From Aequorivita viscosa (GTDB taxonomy: Bacteria; Bacteroidota; Bacteroidia; Flavobacteriales; Flavobacteriaceae): a stretch of 64,000 nt of DNA. Below the pieces are notes generated by a model. That model saw only the letters and a list, made by a program, of their open reading frames with translations. It was not told the DNA's origin and made no database searches. The stretch covers positions 1-64,000 of the forward strand of contig NZ_FNNS01000013.1 of the NCBI RefSeq assembly GCF_900106795.1, given 5' to 3'. Position 1 is the stretch's first letter; each line of letters starts with the position of its first letter. Shown piece after piece: positions 33,671-42,361 of the stretch. Made by a program: the position numbers and the translations under genes.

Positions 33671-34669
33671 CTATTTACTTGAAACTTTTTCAATCAAATC
33701 TACTATCCTAGAGGAATAACCGATTTCATTATCGTACCAGCCAATAATCTTAACCATTTTTCCAATTACGGAAGTCATTTCTGAATCAAAAATACAGGAG
33801 TGACTATTACCCACAATATCAATAGAAACAATTGGGTCTTCGGTGTATTCTAGAATTCCTTTCATTGTGTGTTCCGAAGCGTGTTTAAAGGCGCTATTTA
33901 TTTCTTCAATACTAGTTTCTCTTTTTACATTAAGCGTAATGTCTGTAAGCGACCCATTTGGAACCGGAACCCGAATGCCACAGCCACCGATCACGTCTGC
34001 CAATTCAGGAAAAATCTTTGTTAATGCTTTTGCTGCTCCTGTGGTTGTTGGCACGATGGACTGCCCAGCAGCACGTGCTCGACGCAGATCTCGGTGTGGT
34101 TGATCGTGTAAACTCTGATCTGTCGTGTATGAATGGACTGTCGTAATATACGCCTGTTCAATTCCGCACAATTCATTTACAATTTTTAACATAGGCGCCG
34201 AGTTGTTAGTAGTACAAGACGCATTTGAAATAATGTTATCTGTGGGTTCTAGAATTTCGTCATTCACGCCAAGAACCACAGTTTTTATATCGTCATTTAA
34301 AGGAGGGACAGAAAGAATCACTTTGTTTGCGCCATTTTTTAAATGGTTTTTGAGTTGTGATTTCTGCTTAAATTTTCCTGAACATTCAATAACTACATCA
34401 ACATTTTCCCAATGTATATCTTCAATATTTTTAACAGAAGAGAAGGTGAATTTTCGTTCTCCAACGTGGATTTCATTTTCTGTAGCCGAAATATTTTCTT
34501 TTAGAACCCCGTGAATACTATCGTATTTGAGGAGATGCGCCATTGTTTTTGCATCGGCTAGGTCGTTTATTGCAACAACCTCAATGGAAGGATGATTTAG
34601 CAGCAATCTAAAGAGGTTTCGACCAATACGGCCAAATCCGTTTATGCCGACAGTTATCTTCTTTTCCAT
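33671..34669 (-). CDS. gap: Glyceraldehyde-3-phosphate dehydrogenase, type I
   Basis: 332 residues. NAD-binding GFGRIGRNLFRLL with the Asp in VVAINDLAD (NAD preference), catalytic Cys in SNASCTTNNSAP, and phosphate-binding TTTGAAKAL. The SCTTNN form differs from the usual SCTTNC and marks the second GAPDH group found in flavobacteria. It is 16 bases downstream of lipA on the same strand and probably co-transcribed. Confidence 0.93.
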   Translation of the reverse strand: MEKKITVGINGFGRIGRNLFRLLLNHPSIEVVAINDLADAKTMAHLLKYDSIHGVLKENISATENEIHVGERKFTFSSVKNIEDIHWENVDVVIECSGKFKQKSQLKNHLKNGANKVILSVPPLNDDIKTVVLGVNDEILEPTDNIISNASCTTNNSAPMLKIVNELCGIEQAYITTVHSYTTDQSLHDQPHRDLRRARAAGQSIVPTTTGAAKALTKIFPELADVIGGCGIRVPVPNGSLTDITLNVKRETSIEEINSAFKHASEHTMKGILEYTEDPIVSIDIVGNSHSCIFDSEMTSVIGKMVKIIGWYDNEIGYSSRIVDLIEKVSSK

Positions 34670-34685
34670 TATATGAATTTTATTT

Positions 34686-35558
34686 TTAGGTTAGATGTTT
34701 TTGAGCTCTGTATGAAGAACGTACTAGTGCACCACTTTCTACGTGTCTAAAACCCATTTCCAGACCAATAGTTTCATATTTTTTGAATTGCTCGGGAGTA
34801 ATAAATTCGTGAACTGGTAGATGCTTTTTAGAAGGTTGTAAATATTGACCAATTGTAACAATATCAAGTCCTACGGTTCTTAAATCTTCCATAGTCTGTA
34901 TAACCTCATGCTCTTTTTCGCCTAAGCCTAACATGATGCCGCTTTTGGTTCTCGGTTGTCCTGATTGCTTTAAATAATTTAAAACCTCTAAACTTCGTTC
35001 GTATTTAGCTTGAATTCGAACCTCTCTCGTAAGGCGCTTCACTGTTTCCATATTGTGGCTAACAATTTCGGGCTTTACTTCAATTATTCTATCAATGTTT
35101 CGCGTATTTCCTTGAAAATCTGGTATCAGCGTTTCCAAAGTTGTTTCAGGGTTCATTCTGCGAATAGCCTTAACGGTTTCTGCCCAGATTATGGAGCCCA
35201 TGTCTTTAATATCGTCCCTATCCACAGAAGTAATAACGGCGTGTTTAATCTTCATTAATTTAATAGAGCGCGCTACTTTTTCAGGCTCGTCCCAATCTAA
35301 TGTTTCAGGTCTTCCCGTTTTTACGCCGCAAAAGCCGCAGGAACGGGTGCAAATATTCCCCAAAATCATAAATGTTGCGGTTCCTTCGCCCCAACATTCA
35401 CCCATATTTGGGCAACTTCCAGAGGTGCAAATTGTGTTTAGTTTGTATTTATCAACTAATCCGCGGAGTTCAGTATATTTTTTTCCTGTGGGTAGTTTAA
35501 CCCGTAACCATTTTGGTTTAGGAGCGGGTTTTTGAGGTGCGATGGTTTGTGTGCTCAT
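34686..35558 (-). CDS. lipA: Lipoyl synthase
   Basis: 290 residues. Both iron-sulfur motifs are present: the auxiliary cluster [12 protein letters not shown] and the radical-SAM cluster CTRSCGFC. The C-terminal [11 protein letters not shown] carries the serine that coordinates the auxiliary cluster. It inserts sulfur into octanoyl groups of 2-oxoacid dehydrogenases. The -7 box lies only 8 bases before the ATG. Confidence 0.95.
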   Translation of the reverse strand: MSTQTIAPQKPAPKPKWLRVKLPTGKKYTELRGLVDKYKLNTICTSGSCPNMGECWGEGTATFMILGNICTRSCGFCGVKTGRPETLDWDEPEKVARSIKLMKIKHAVITSVDRDDIKDMGSIIWAETVKAIRRMNPETTLETLIPDFQGNTRNIDRIIEVKPEIVSHNMETVKRLTREVRIQAKYERSLEVLNYLKQSGQPRTKSGIMLGLGEKEHEVIQTMEDLRTVGLDIVTIGQYLQPSKKHLPVHEFITPEQFKKYETIGLEMGFRHVESGALVRSSYRAQKHLT

Positions 35559-35566
35559 ATGGGTAA

Positions 35567-35574
35567 CAAAAATA
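35567..35574 (-). promoter_or_regulatory. -7 promoter box TATTTTTG close to the lipA ATG
   Basis: Exact TAnnTTTG on the minus strand ending 8 bases before the lipA start; if used, the leader would be only a few bases long. Confidence 0.4.
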
Positions 35575-35800
35575 CAAAATAGAACGTCTAAAAAGTAAAT
35601 AAGAAGAAGGGAAAATGAGGTTGATTGCTATTAAGATTTTTTGAGAAATCAACAGCAATTAAAAGAAATTGATTTTCAGCTTATTCGATACTTCAAGCTT
35701 TTAATTTACAGACGTTTTTTGCCATTTTTTGATAGTATCGTTTGGTTTAAATTTATTTTATAAACCTATTGGAAATATTAAAAAGTGCCAATTTTCAGAG

Positions 35801-36367
35801 CTATTCTTTCTGTACAATAATTTCAGCCAACAGTTTACGTGCGCGGAGTAACCTTACCTTTACATTGTTTAATGGTTCTTCCAAATTTTCTGCAATCTCG
35901 TTATAGCTCATTTCTTGGAAATAACGCAAGTTAATAACGTCTTGATAATGTGGCTTTAATAGCTTTATGTATTGTAAAAGTTGTGTAAGGTTTTGCTCTT
36001 TAATTAGCTTGTCTTCGGGAGTAGGGGCGTGGTCTGCAATTTTTCTAACTTGTTCGTGCGATGTGTCTGTTGTGTTAGAATAAATAGATGCATTTTTCTT
36101 TCTAGTACGGTCTATTTGAATGTTTTTAGAAATAGTAATAAGCCAAGTAGAAAAGGTGTATTTACTATCGAAACTGTTAATTTTGTCGAATGCTTTTGCA
36201 AATGTTTCTATGGAAATATCTTCGGCATCGTGTTCATTACGAACCCTTTTTAATTGAAAACCATAAACGTCATTCCAAAAATAATCTAAAAGAAACTTAA
36301 ACGCATCTTGTTTTCCATTTTTGGCTTTTTCAATTTGAAGGGCTATATCTTCAGGGTTTATTTCCAT
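35801..36367 (-). CDS. RNA polymerase sigma-70 family (ECF-like) factor
   Basis: 188 residues. Region 2 (DAEDISIETFAKAFDKINSF, then FSTWLITISKNIQIDRTRK) and region 4 (YQDVINLRYFQEMSYNEIAENLEEPLNNVKVRLLRARKLL) are complete. Its start overlaps the end of the upstream glycosyltransferase gene by 10 bases. No anti-sigma factor is adjacent, so control is probably at the level of expression or through a distant partner. Confidence 0.92.
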   Translation of the reverse strand: MEINPEDIALQIEKAKNGKQDAFKFLLDYFWNDVYGFQLKRVRNEHDAEDISIETFAKAFDKINSFDSKYTFSTWLITISKNIQIDRTRKKNASIYSNTTDTSHEQVRKIADHAPTPEDKLIKEQNLTQLLQYIKLLKPHYQDVINLRYFQEMSYNEIAENLEEPLNNVKVRLLRARKLLAEIIVQKE

Positions 36368-37452
36368 TGAGTGTTTTTTTCACTGCGGTTGGAAATAAAG
36401 ATACTCAATTGTGTTAATATTAAAAACAATTCAAAGAAAGGAATAAATATAATAAGGTCTTTTTCTTTAAGCTTTCCTGCCGCTTTCCCAATGATGGTAT
36501 ACTGAATTAAAAATCTTGTTAGGATAATTCCCAAACCAAACATCCAAAGCGGAGTGAAAAGAATTATTCCAGAGAGAATCCAAAATAATAGGTTTGCGAA
36601 ATAATATAGCCCTAATAGAAATTTATGCATCGGTTTGTACAGTTTGGCGGTGGTATAATGTCTTCTTTTTTGACGGAACCACTTTTCTCTTTTTTCTTTA
36701 GGAAGCGAATAGGTGAAAGCTTCTGGAGTAATACAAATTGCGGTGTTTTCTGATGTTGCCGCTTCGTTTACGAATAAATCATCATCGCCAGAAACAACTT
36801 TTATATGACTCATAAACCCGTTTTTTTCATAGAATAACCTACTGGTGTATCCTAAATTTCGGCCCACGCCCATATACGGAGTTCCCGCTTGGGCGTACGA
36901 AAAGTATTGCACAGCGGTCATTAATGTTTCAAAACGAATTAATTTATTTAAAAAGCCAGGTTGTCTTTCGTAGGCGCCGTAGCCTAAAATGAGTTGTTTT
37001 TTATCCGAAAAATTAGCAACCATTTTGCTAAGCCACTCTTCTGAGGCAGGATAGCAATCGGCATCGGTAAAAACAAGTCTATCATTTTTTGCGCGTTTGA
37101 TACCTAAAGTGAGGGCGTATTTTTTATTTCCCCAAAAGGCTTCGTTATTCTTTACGTTTACAATTTGAATGCGCGAATCTTGTTCGGCGTAATGTTCCAT
37201 AACTTCTAAAGTGTCATCAACAGAAGCGTCATTTATAAGAATGATTTCATAATTGGAATACGTTTGATTTAACCAAAATGGAATGTGCTTCTGAAGGTTT
37301 TCAGCTTCATTTTTTGCACAGACAATTAAGGAAACCGGCTGTTCTTCAGATTGTGTTTTGTTCGATATTTTTGAAAAAGAGAATTTGGCGAATAGAAGGT
37401 AATATGCACAGTTTATCAACGTCACTGCACCAAAAACGTAAAGTAATATCAT
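36358..37452 (-). CDS. Membrane glycosyltransferase, family 2
   Basis: 364 residues. One N-terminal membrane helix, then a GT-A catalytic domain with INDASVDDT and DADCYP (DxD-like), DDDLFVNEA and RQKRRHY in the place of the QxxRW motif of processive enzymes. Two to three C-terminal membrane helices follow. It likely elongates a cell-surface polysaccharide or glycolipid at the inner membrane. It is co-transcribed with the overlapping sigma-factor gene. Confidence 0.88.
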   Translation of the reverse strand: MILLYVFGAVTLINCAYYLLFAKFSFSKISNKTQSEEQPVSLIVCAKNEAENLQKHIPFWLNQTYSNYEIILINDASVDDTLEVMEHYAEQDSRIQIVNVKNNEAFWGNKKYALTLGIKRAKNDRLVFTDADCYPASEEWLSKMVANFSDKKQLILGYGAYERQPGFLNKLIRFETLMTAVQYFSYAQAGTPYMGVGRNLGYTSRLFYEKNGFMSHIKVVSGDDDLFVNEAATSENTAICITPEAFTYSLPKEKREKWFRQKRRHYTTAKLYKPMHKFLLGLYYFANLLFWILSGIILFTPLWMFGLGIILTRFLIQYTIIGKAAGKLKEKDLIIFIPFFELFLILTQLSIFISNRSEKNTQWK

Positions 37453-37593
37453 ACGGTTTTATGATTGTGATTCTGCCAAAAGGCAAGTTTTTTGATTAAA
37501 ATCAATAGTGTAAAAGCTAATAAACTTTGGTAGGTTAAAACCTGAAAGCTCTCCAAAGCTTAGAAACTTTACTTGAAAATTTCTGAGTGAAAT

Positions 37594-37797
37594 TTATTGA
37601 TGTGAAGTGTCCTTACAAGTGTCGAATTGGTCGGGGGTTTTTCCGCAAAATCCACAAGATTCTCCTTCCTTGTTTAAAAAGGGACTTTGGCTAGCACAAG
37701 TTCCAGCAAATTTTCCATCTTTTTTTGCCCAAAGTTTTATAGCAATACCTGCTACCCCTAATAGCAATAATCCAAATGTGATCAAAAACAGTTTCAT
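37594..37797 (-). CDS. Small membrane protein with a Cys-rich tail
   Basis: 67 residues. One N-terminal membrane helix (LFLITFGLLLLGVAGIAIKLW) is followed by GKFAGTCASQSPFLNKEG and CGFCGKTPDQFDTC. The four cysteines, including CGFC, suggest metal or disulfide chemistry. I recall the group as a conserved flavobacterial 'membrane or secreted protein', often near flavin or Na+-pumping redox genes; no such neighbour is seen here. Confidence 0.75.
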   Translation of the reverse strand: MKLFLITFGLLLLGVAGIAIKLWAKKDGKFAGTCASQSPFLNKEGESCGFCGKTPDQFDTCKDTSHQ

Positions 37798-38212
37798 AGG
37801 TCTATAAGTTTTTCAAGGTTTTATGGAACATTAAACTATTCAAGTAGCTGTTAACTTCTTATAAATAATTGTTGATGTTTCACAACGCTGATTTCAACTG
37901 CAAAAATACAACCTTTCCAAATGTTTTACTTGGAATTTTGGTAATTTTCGTTTCATTTTCCAAACTTTAACGATGCGTAAACAAATAAGATTTTTGCTTA
38001 TTTCACAATGTGGTAATTATAACCGTTTACTAGAAAATGAAATGGACTTTTATCATAAACATGGGTTGAAGAAATAGCGTTGAAATTCATTGAAAAGTCA
38101 ATCTAAATTGTCATTGAAAGTTGAGCATTTGCTCGTTCTTACCTGATGCAAAATATATTTAAGAAACGATGGGTTGATAGAAAATAAAATGTGATTCTTT
38201 CTTTAAAATAGC
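37798..38212. other. Gene-free spacer upstream of the small Cys-rich protein
   Basis: About 415 AT-rich bases. A 34-codon frame at 37973-38077 starts with ATG but has no supporting feature. No hairpin terminator or RNA gene was recognised. Confidence 0.55.
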
Positions 38213-39226
38213 TTAGAACACATTTACTTCTGGTTCGATAGAAATTCCAGTTGTTTCTTTTACTTGCTTCTGAATTTTCATCGCTAATTCCCAAATTTCG
38301 GTACCTGTTGCATTTCCGTAGTTTACAAGGACTAAGGCTTGGTTTTTATGAACGCCTGCATCACCAAATCGTTTTCCTTTAAATCCTGCATTTTCTATTA
38401 ACCAACCTGCTGGAATTTTAAATTGAGTAGGGGAGATTTTGTAAAATGGAGCTTCGGGGAATTTTTTTTGAAATTCTTGAAAAGTTTCAATATCAACAAT
38501 CGGGTTTTTAAAAAAGCTACCACTATTGCCTAAAACTTTTGGATCTGGAAGCTTCGATTGACGGATAGCAATAACGGCTTCAGAAATATTTTTAATACTT
38601 GGCTCATCGATGTTTTTGTCGGCCAAAATCTTTTGAATATCACCGTAGGAAATATTCTTTATGTGTTCTACTTTCGTTAGTCCAAAAGTCACACTTGTAA
38701 TAATATAGTTGCCTTTTTCTTCGTTTTTAAAGATTGAATTTCGATATCCAAACTGGCATTCGTCTTTGGTAAAGATTCTCTCTTCCAGTGTTTTAATTGA
38801 AATAGCTTCACAACTAACAAAGGTGTCTTTTAGTTCTACACCGTAAGCCCCGATGTTTTGAATAGGAGCAGTTCCAACATTTCCAGGAATTAATGACATG
38901 TTTTCCAAGCCACCAAAATCCTTTTCGATGCAAAATTGTACAAATTCGTGCCAGTTTTCACCGGCCATTGCTTTTACAACAACTTCATCTGTAGTTTCTT
39001 GTAGAATTTCAATTCCCTTTAAATTTACGTGAAGCACTAAAGCATCTAGTTGGGAGGTAAGTAGCATATTACTACCTCCTCCCAAAATGAATAGTTCTGA
39101 GGATGGTTTTGTAGAAAGTATTTGCTTGAGTTCTGCAACCGTTTTAACCGATACAAAATACCTAGCGGTACAATCTATGCCAAATGTATTGTAGTTTTTA
39201 AGGGATTTGTACTCTTCAATTTGCAT
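38213..39226 (-). CDS. murB: UDP-N-acetylenolpyruvoylglucosamine reductase
   Basis: 337 residues. FAD-binding LGGGSNMLLT, IPGNVGTAPIQNIGAYGVELKD and the catalytic Ser in LGNSGSFFKNP are present. The C-terminal domain (AGWLIENAGFKGKRFGDAGVHKNQALVLVN) ends with the conserved Glu in IEPEVNVF, as in type I MurB. It catalyses the second step of UDP-MurNAc synthesis. Its ATG overlaps the stop of the upstream aminotransferase by one base (TAATG). Confidence 0.95.
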   Translation of the reverse strand: MQIEEYKSLKNYNTFGIDCTARYFVSVKTVAELKQILSTKPSSELFILGGGSNMLLTSQLDALVLHVNLKGIEILQETTDEVVVKAMAGENWHEFVQFCIEKDFGGLENMSLIPGNVGTAPIQNIGAYGVELKDTFVSCEAISIKTLEERIFTKDECQFGYRNSIFKNEEKGNYIITSVTFGLTKVEHIKNISYGDIQKILADKNIDEPSIKNISEAVIAIRQSKLPDPKVLGNSGSFFKNPIVDIETFQEFQKKFPEAPFYKISPTQFKIPAGWLIENAGFKGKRFGDAGVHKNQALVLVNYGNATGTEIWELAMKIQKQVKETTGISIEPEVNVF

Positions 39227-40416
39227 TAATCCTTATATTTTTCAAGCGCCAGTTTCAATATTTCAACAGCTCTAATAAGGCTTTCTTTTTTTAATACATA
39301 AGCAATACGCACTTGGTTTAATCCAACGCCTGGGCTAGAATAGAAGCCAGCAGCGGGAGCAACCATAATGGTTTCGCCATTATCATCAAACTCTTCTAAT
39401 AACCATTGTGCAAAGGCATCGCTATTTTTAACGGGTAGTTGAACAATACAGTAAAAAGCTCCTTTTGGCTCTCCAACTTGTACACCTGGAATTTCTTTTA
39501 AAGCAGCGACCAAGGTGTTTCGTCTATCTTGATATTCGGTAATTACACCATCAAAATAGCTTTGAGGGGTTCCTAGGGCAGCTTCACTCGCTATTTGCGC
39601 AAAAGTTGGCGGACTTAACCTGGCTTGAGCAAACTTCATTGCAGTAGTAATTACTTCCTTGTTTTTAGAAACTAAGCATCCAATGCGAGCACCGCACATG
39701 CTATAGCGTTTTGATACGGAATCAATGATAATTCCATAATCTGCCAAGCTTTCTTCTTCTAAAATAGAGTAATGTTTGGAACCATCGTAAGTAAACTCGC
39801 GATAAACCTCGTCTGCTACTAAAAATAAATCGTGTTTTTTGACGATTTCTGCCAAGGTTTTGATTTCTTCTTTAGAGTATAAATACCCTGTAGGATTACC
39901 AGGGTTACATATAAGTATTGCCTTAGTTTTAGGCGTAATTAGTTTTTCAAATTCAGAAATAGGAGGGAGGGCAAAATTGTCTTCTATTTTAGAAATAACA
40001 GGAACGATTGTCACTCCTGAGGCTGTCGCAAATCCGTTGTAATTTGCATAAAACGGTTCAGGGATAATAATTTCGTCACCTGTATCAGCAATACTTCCCA
40101 TAGCAAATAGAAGCGCTTCGCTGCCGCCTGTGGTAACGATAATATCACTTGCTTCAACAGGAATATTATTTTTTTTGTAATATCCAGCAATTTTTTCGCG
40201 GTATTCCAAAGATCCTTCAGAGCGCGTATAAGCAAGAATTTCTAAATTGTGGTTTGCCACGGCTTCCATCGCAATTTCAGGCGATTTAATGTCGGGTTGA
40301 CCAATATTTAGGTGATAAACAGTTTTATTCGCTTTATAAGCTTTTTCGGCATAAGGAACCAATTTCCGGATTGGTGATTCCGGCATGTTTTCCCCTTTTT
40401 TAGATACTGAAGGCAT
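39226..40416 (-). CDS. PLP-dependent aminotransferase, aspartate aminotransferase-like
   Basis: 396 residues, fold type I class I/II. Visible motifs: NIGQPDIKSPE, ICNPGNPTGYLYS, the ADEVYREFTYDG segment, and the PLP lysine in SVSKRYSMCGARIG. Closest to the AspC/AlaA-like group; the amino donor is not certain. It is translationally coupled to murB, although the pathways are not obviously linked. Confidence 0.88.
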   Translation of the reverse strand: MPSVSKKGENMPESPIRKLVPYAEKAYKANKTVYHLNIGQPDIKSPEIAMEAVANHNLEILAYTRSEGSLEYREKIAGYYKKNNIPVEASDIIVTTGGSEALLFAMGSIADTGDEIIIPEPFYANYNGFATASGVTIVPVISKIEDNFALPPISEFEKLITPKTKAILICNPGNPTGYLYSKEEIKTLAEIVKKHDLFLVADEVYREFTYDGSKHYSILEEESLADYGIIIDSVSKRYSMCGARIGCLVSKNKEVITTAMKFAQARLSPPTFAQIASEAALGTPQSYFDGVITEYQDRRNTLVAALKEIPGVQVGEPKGAFYCIVQLPVKNSDAFAQWLLEEFDDNGETIMVAPAAGFYSSPGVGLNQVRIAYVLKKESLIRAVEILKLALEKYKD

Positions 40417-40533
40417 AGTCTATAATTTTGTCGCAAAGTTGCAAAATATATTAATACAATACTATGAAGCACATGCTAACATTTATGATTTTTCCTTAAC
40501 TTACATATCATTAACGAGCTCCTTCTTATATTT

Positions 40534-41784
40534 ATGAATAAGATATTTGTTTGTTTTCTACTTCTATGTGGTTTTATTCCTGGTTATGGGCAGGGAGGCT
40601 TCCAATTGAAGAAGAATAAAACGAAGAGTCGTATTCCGTTTGAATTGGTAAACAATTTGCCTGTTATTAAAGTTGAAATTAACGGCACCGATTTTTCCTT
40701 CATTCTGGATACAGGGGTTAAAACTAGTTTACTTTTTAGCTCCGAATCAGTAGATGATTTCTTTTTGAGTAATACTGTTCCTGTGCAAATACATGGATTG
40801 GGCTCCGATACGCCTATTAATGCTTTAAAGAGTCGCAATAACACTGTTGTTGTTGGCAAAGCGATAGATGTAAATCACGAATTATACTTGATTTTTGAAA
40901 ACACTTTAAACTTCTCTCCACGAATGGGAGTTCCTATAAATGGTATTTTAGGTAGTAGTTTTTTTGAAAGTTTTGTGGTGGAGATAAACTACATTTCTAA
41001 AATGATTACACTTTATGATCCAGACAAATACACGTTCTCTAACTGTAAAAAGTGTAAAGATTTACCGTTAAATTTTGAAAAAGGAAAACCATATATTAAC
41101 CTAACAGCTTCTTCTGGCAAATCGAATAAAGAAGTAACATTATTGATAGACTCTGGAAGTAGCGATGTGTTATGGCTTTTTGATGAAGATGATTTTATTA
41201 AGGAAAAGCCTAAAAATTATTTTCACGATTTCCTTGGGTTAGGCCTTAGCGGTAGTGTAAATGGTAAGCGGGCTCGTATTCCTGAATTACGGTTGGGAGA
41301 GTTTATTCTGAAAAATGTAAACACTTCTTTTCCAGAACAAGTAGCAATTACAAAAGCTCGATTATATGAGGAAAGAGATGGAAGCGTAGGCGGTGGGTTT
41401 TTAAGCCGCTTTAAAGTTATTTTTGATTATCGAAATAAGGTAGTTAGATTCAAAAAAAATCGTCGTTTTAAAAATCCATTTCATTATAATATGGCAGGAA
41501 TTACAATAGAGCATTCCGGAATGGCTTGGCTTATAGACGAAAATCAATTCACGTTAGTCCCTCGCTTTATTGTTGTAGATGTTCGGGAGGGTTCTCCAGC
41601 TCATCACGCTGGATTACAAAAGGAAGATGAAGTTTTAACAATTAACGGAAAGCCAAATTATAATTACAAATTATACGAAATAATCAACCTTTTTTCAAGT
41701 GAGCGTGGTAAGAAAATAACAATGAAAATAAAAAGAGGAAACGTAAGTAAGAAAATTAAGTTTTATTTAAAGAATGTGTTTTAA
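40534..41784 (+). CDS. Retropepsin-like aspartyl protease with PDZ domain
   Basis: 416 residues. Signal peptide at the start (FVCFLLLCGFIPGYGQ). Two aspartyl-protease half-domains are seen: FILDTGVKT near residue 66 and LLIDSGSSD near residue 205. A C-terminal PDZ domain follows (VREGSPAHHAGLQKEDEVLTINGKP, about residues 350-410). A tandem pair of retropepsin halves in one chain suggests an intramolecular active site. Exported, probably periplasmic; substrate unknown. Confidence 0.88.
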   Translation: MNKIFVCFLLLCGFIPGYGQGGFQLKKNKTKSRIPFELVNNLPVIKVEINGTDFSFILDTGVKTSLLFSSESVDDFFLSNTVPVQIHGLGSDTPINALKSRNNTVVVGKAIDVNHELYLIFENTLNFSPRMGVPINGILGSSFFESFVVEINYISKMITLYDPDKYTFSNCKKCKDLPLNFEKGKPYINLTASSGKSNKEVTLLIDSGSSDVLWLFDEDDFIKEKPKNYFHDFLGLGLSGSVNGKRARIPELRLGEFILKNVNTSFPEQVAITKARLYEERDGSVGGGFLSRFKVIFDYRNKVVRFKKNRRFKNPFHYNMAGITIEHSGMAWLIDENQFTLVPRFIVVDVREGSPAHHAGLQKEDEVLTINGKPNYNYKLYEIINLFSSERGKKITMKIKRGNVSKKIKFYLKNVF

Positions 41785-41786
41785 AC

Positions 41787-41815
41787 AAAAAAGCCGCAAA
41801 ATAAATGCGGCTTTT
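41787..41815. terminator. Bidirectional terminator
   Basis: AAAAAAGCCGC / GCGGCTTTT hairpin with an A/T-rich loop between the convergent protease and DUF1573 genes. Confidence 0.82.
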
Positions 41816-41838
41816 ACTAAAATTATAATGTAAGGTTT

Positions 41839-42234
41839 TTAGCTTTTTTCGAGTATGCTCGAATTTTCTTTAGCTACTTCCCCTTTTATTTTAAGTGCTA
41901 CCATAGGTTCGGTAGCATTTGAAGATACTGTGATGCTTCTTCTAATTGGGCCAACACGATTTGTATCGTACTTTACTTCAATGGAGCTACTTTCACCTGG
42001 AGCTATTGGTCCATTTGGTTTTTTCGGAATAGTACAACCGCAACTAGATTTTACATCGGTTATAATTAGTGGTGCATCGCCCGTATTTGTAAATTCAAAT
42101 ACACGTACTCCGTCACTTCCTTTCAATACAGTACCGTAATCAATGGTATCTGTTTTAAACGTAATTTTCGCTTGTTGCGCTTGAGCGGTAAAACCAATCA
42201 AGGCAACGAGTGCAATAAGAGCTAATTTTTTCAT
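41839..42234 (-). CDS. DUF1573 (ASH-like) secreted protein
   Basis: 131 residues. The signal peptide (MKKLALIALVALIGFTAQA) is followed by one DUF1573 Ig-like domain with KITFKTDTIDYGTVLKGSDG, EFTNTGDAPLIITDVKSSCGCTIP and GESSSIEVKYDTN. Such proteins are abundant in Bacteroidota and probably periplasmic; no function is established. Monocistronic. Confidence 0.88.
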   Translation of the reverse strand: MKKLALIALVALIGFTAQAQQAKITFKTDTIDYGTVLKGSDGVRVFEFTNTGDAPLIITDVKSSCGCTIPKKPNGPIAPGESSSIEVKYDTNRVGPIRRSITVSSNATEPMVALKIKGEVAKENSSILEKS

Positions 42235-42323
42235 GATTTTATGTTTTTAATCTTTGCTAAAGTATAGAACTTTAAAGAACCTGCAAAATATCCTATACAC
42301 TTTTATTATCCTACAGATATATT

Positions 42324-42331
42324 TACTTTTG
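42324..42331 (+). promoter_or_regulatory. -7 promoter box TACTTTTG for valS
   Basis: Exact TAnnTTTG ending 30 bases before the valS ATG at 42362. It lies inside the longer open frame, which argues that the upstream codons are not translated. Confidence 0.55.
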
Positions 42332-42361
42332 CAGCTTACTCTTCAAATATCAGACCAAAGT

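Noticed and set aside
37973-38077. 34-codon frame MRKQIRFLLISQCGNYNRLL in the murB-side spacer
   Set aside because: Too short to tell from chance; no promoter box, hydrophobic signal or partner gene.
42254-42361. 36-codon N-terminal extension of valS
   Set aside because: Hydrophobic and unlike ValRS, and the promoter box at 42324-42331 falls inside it.
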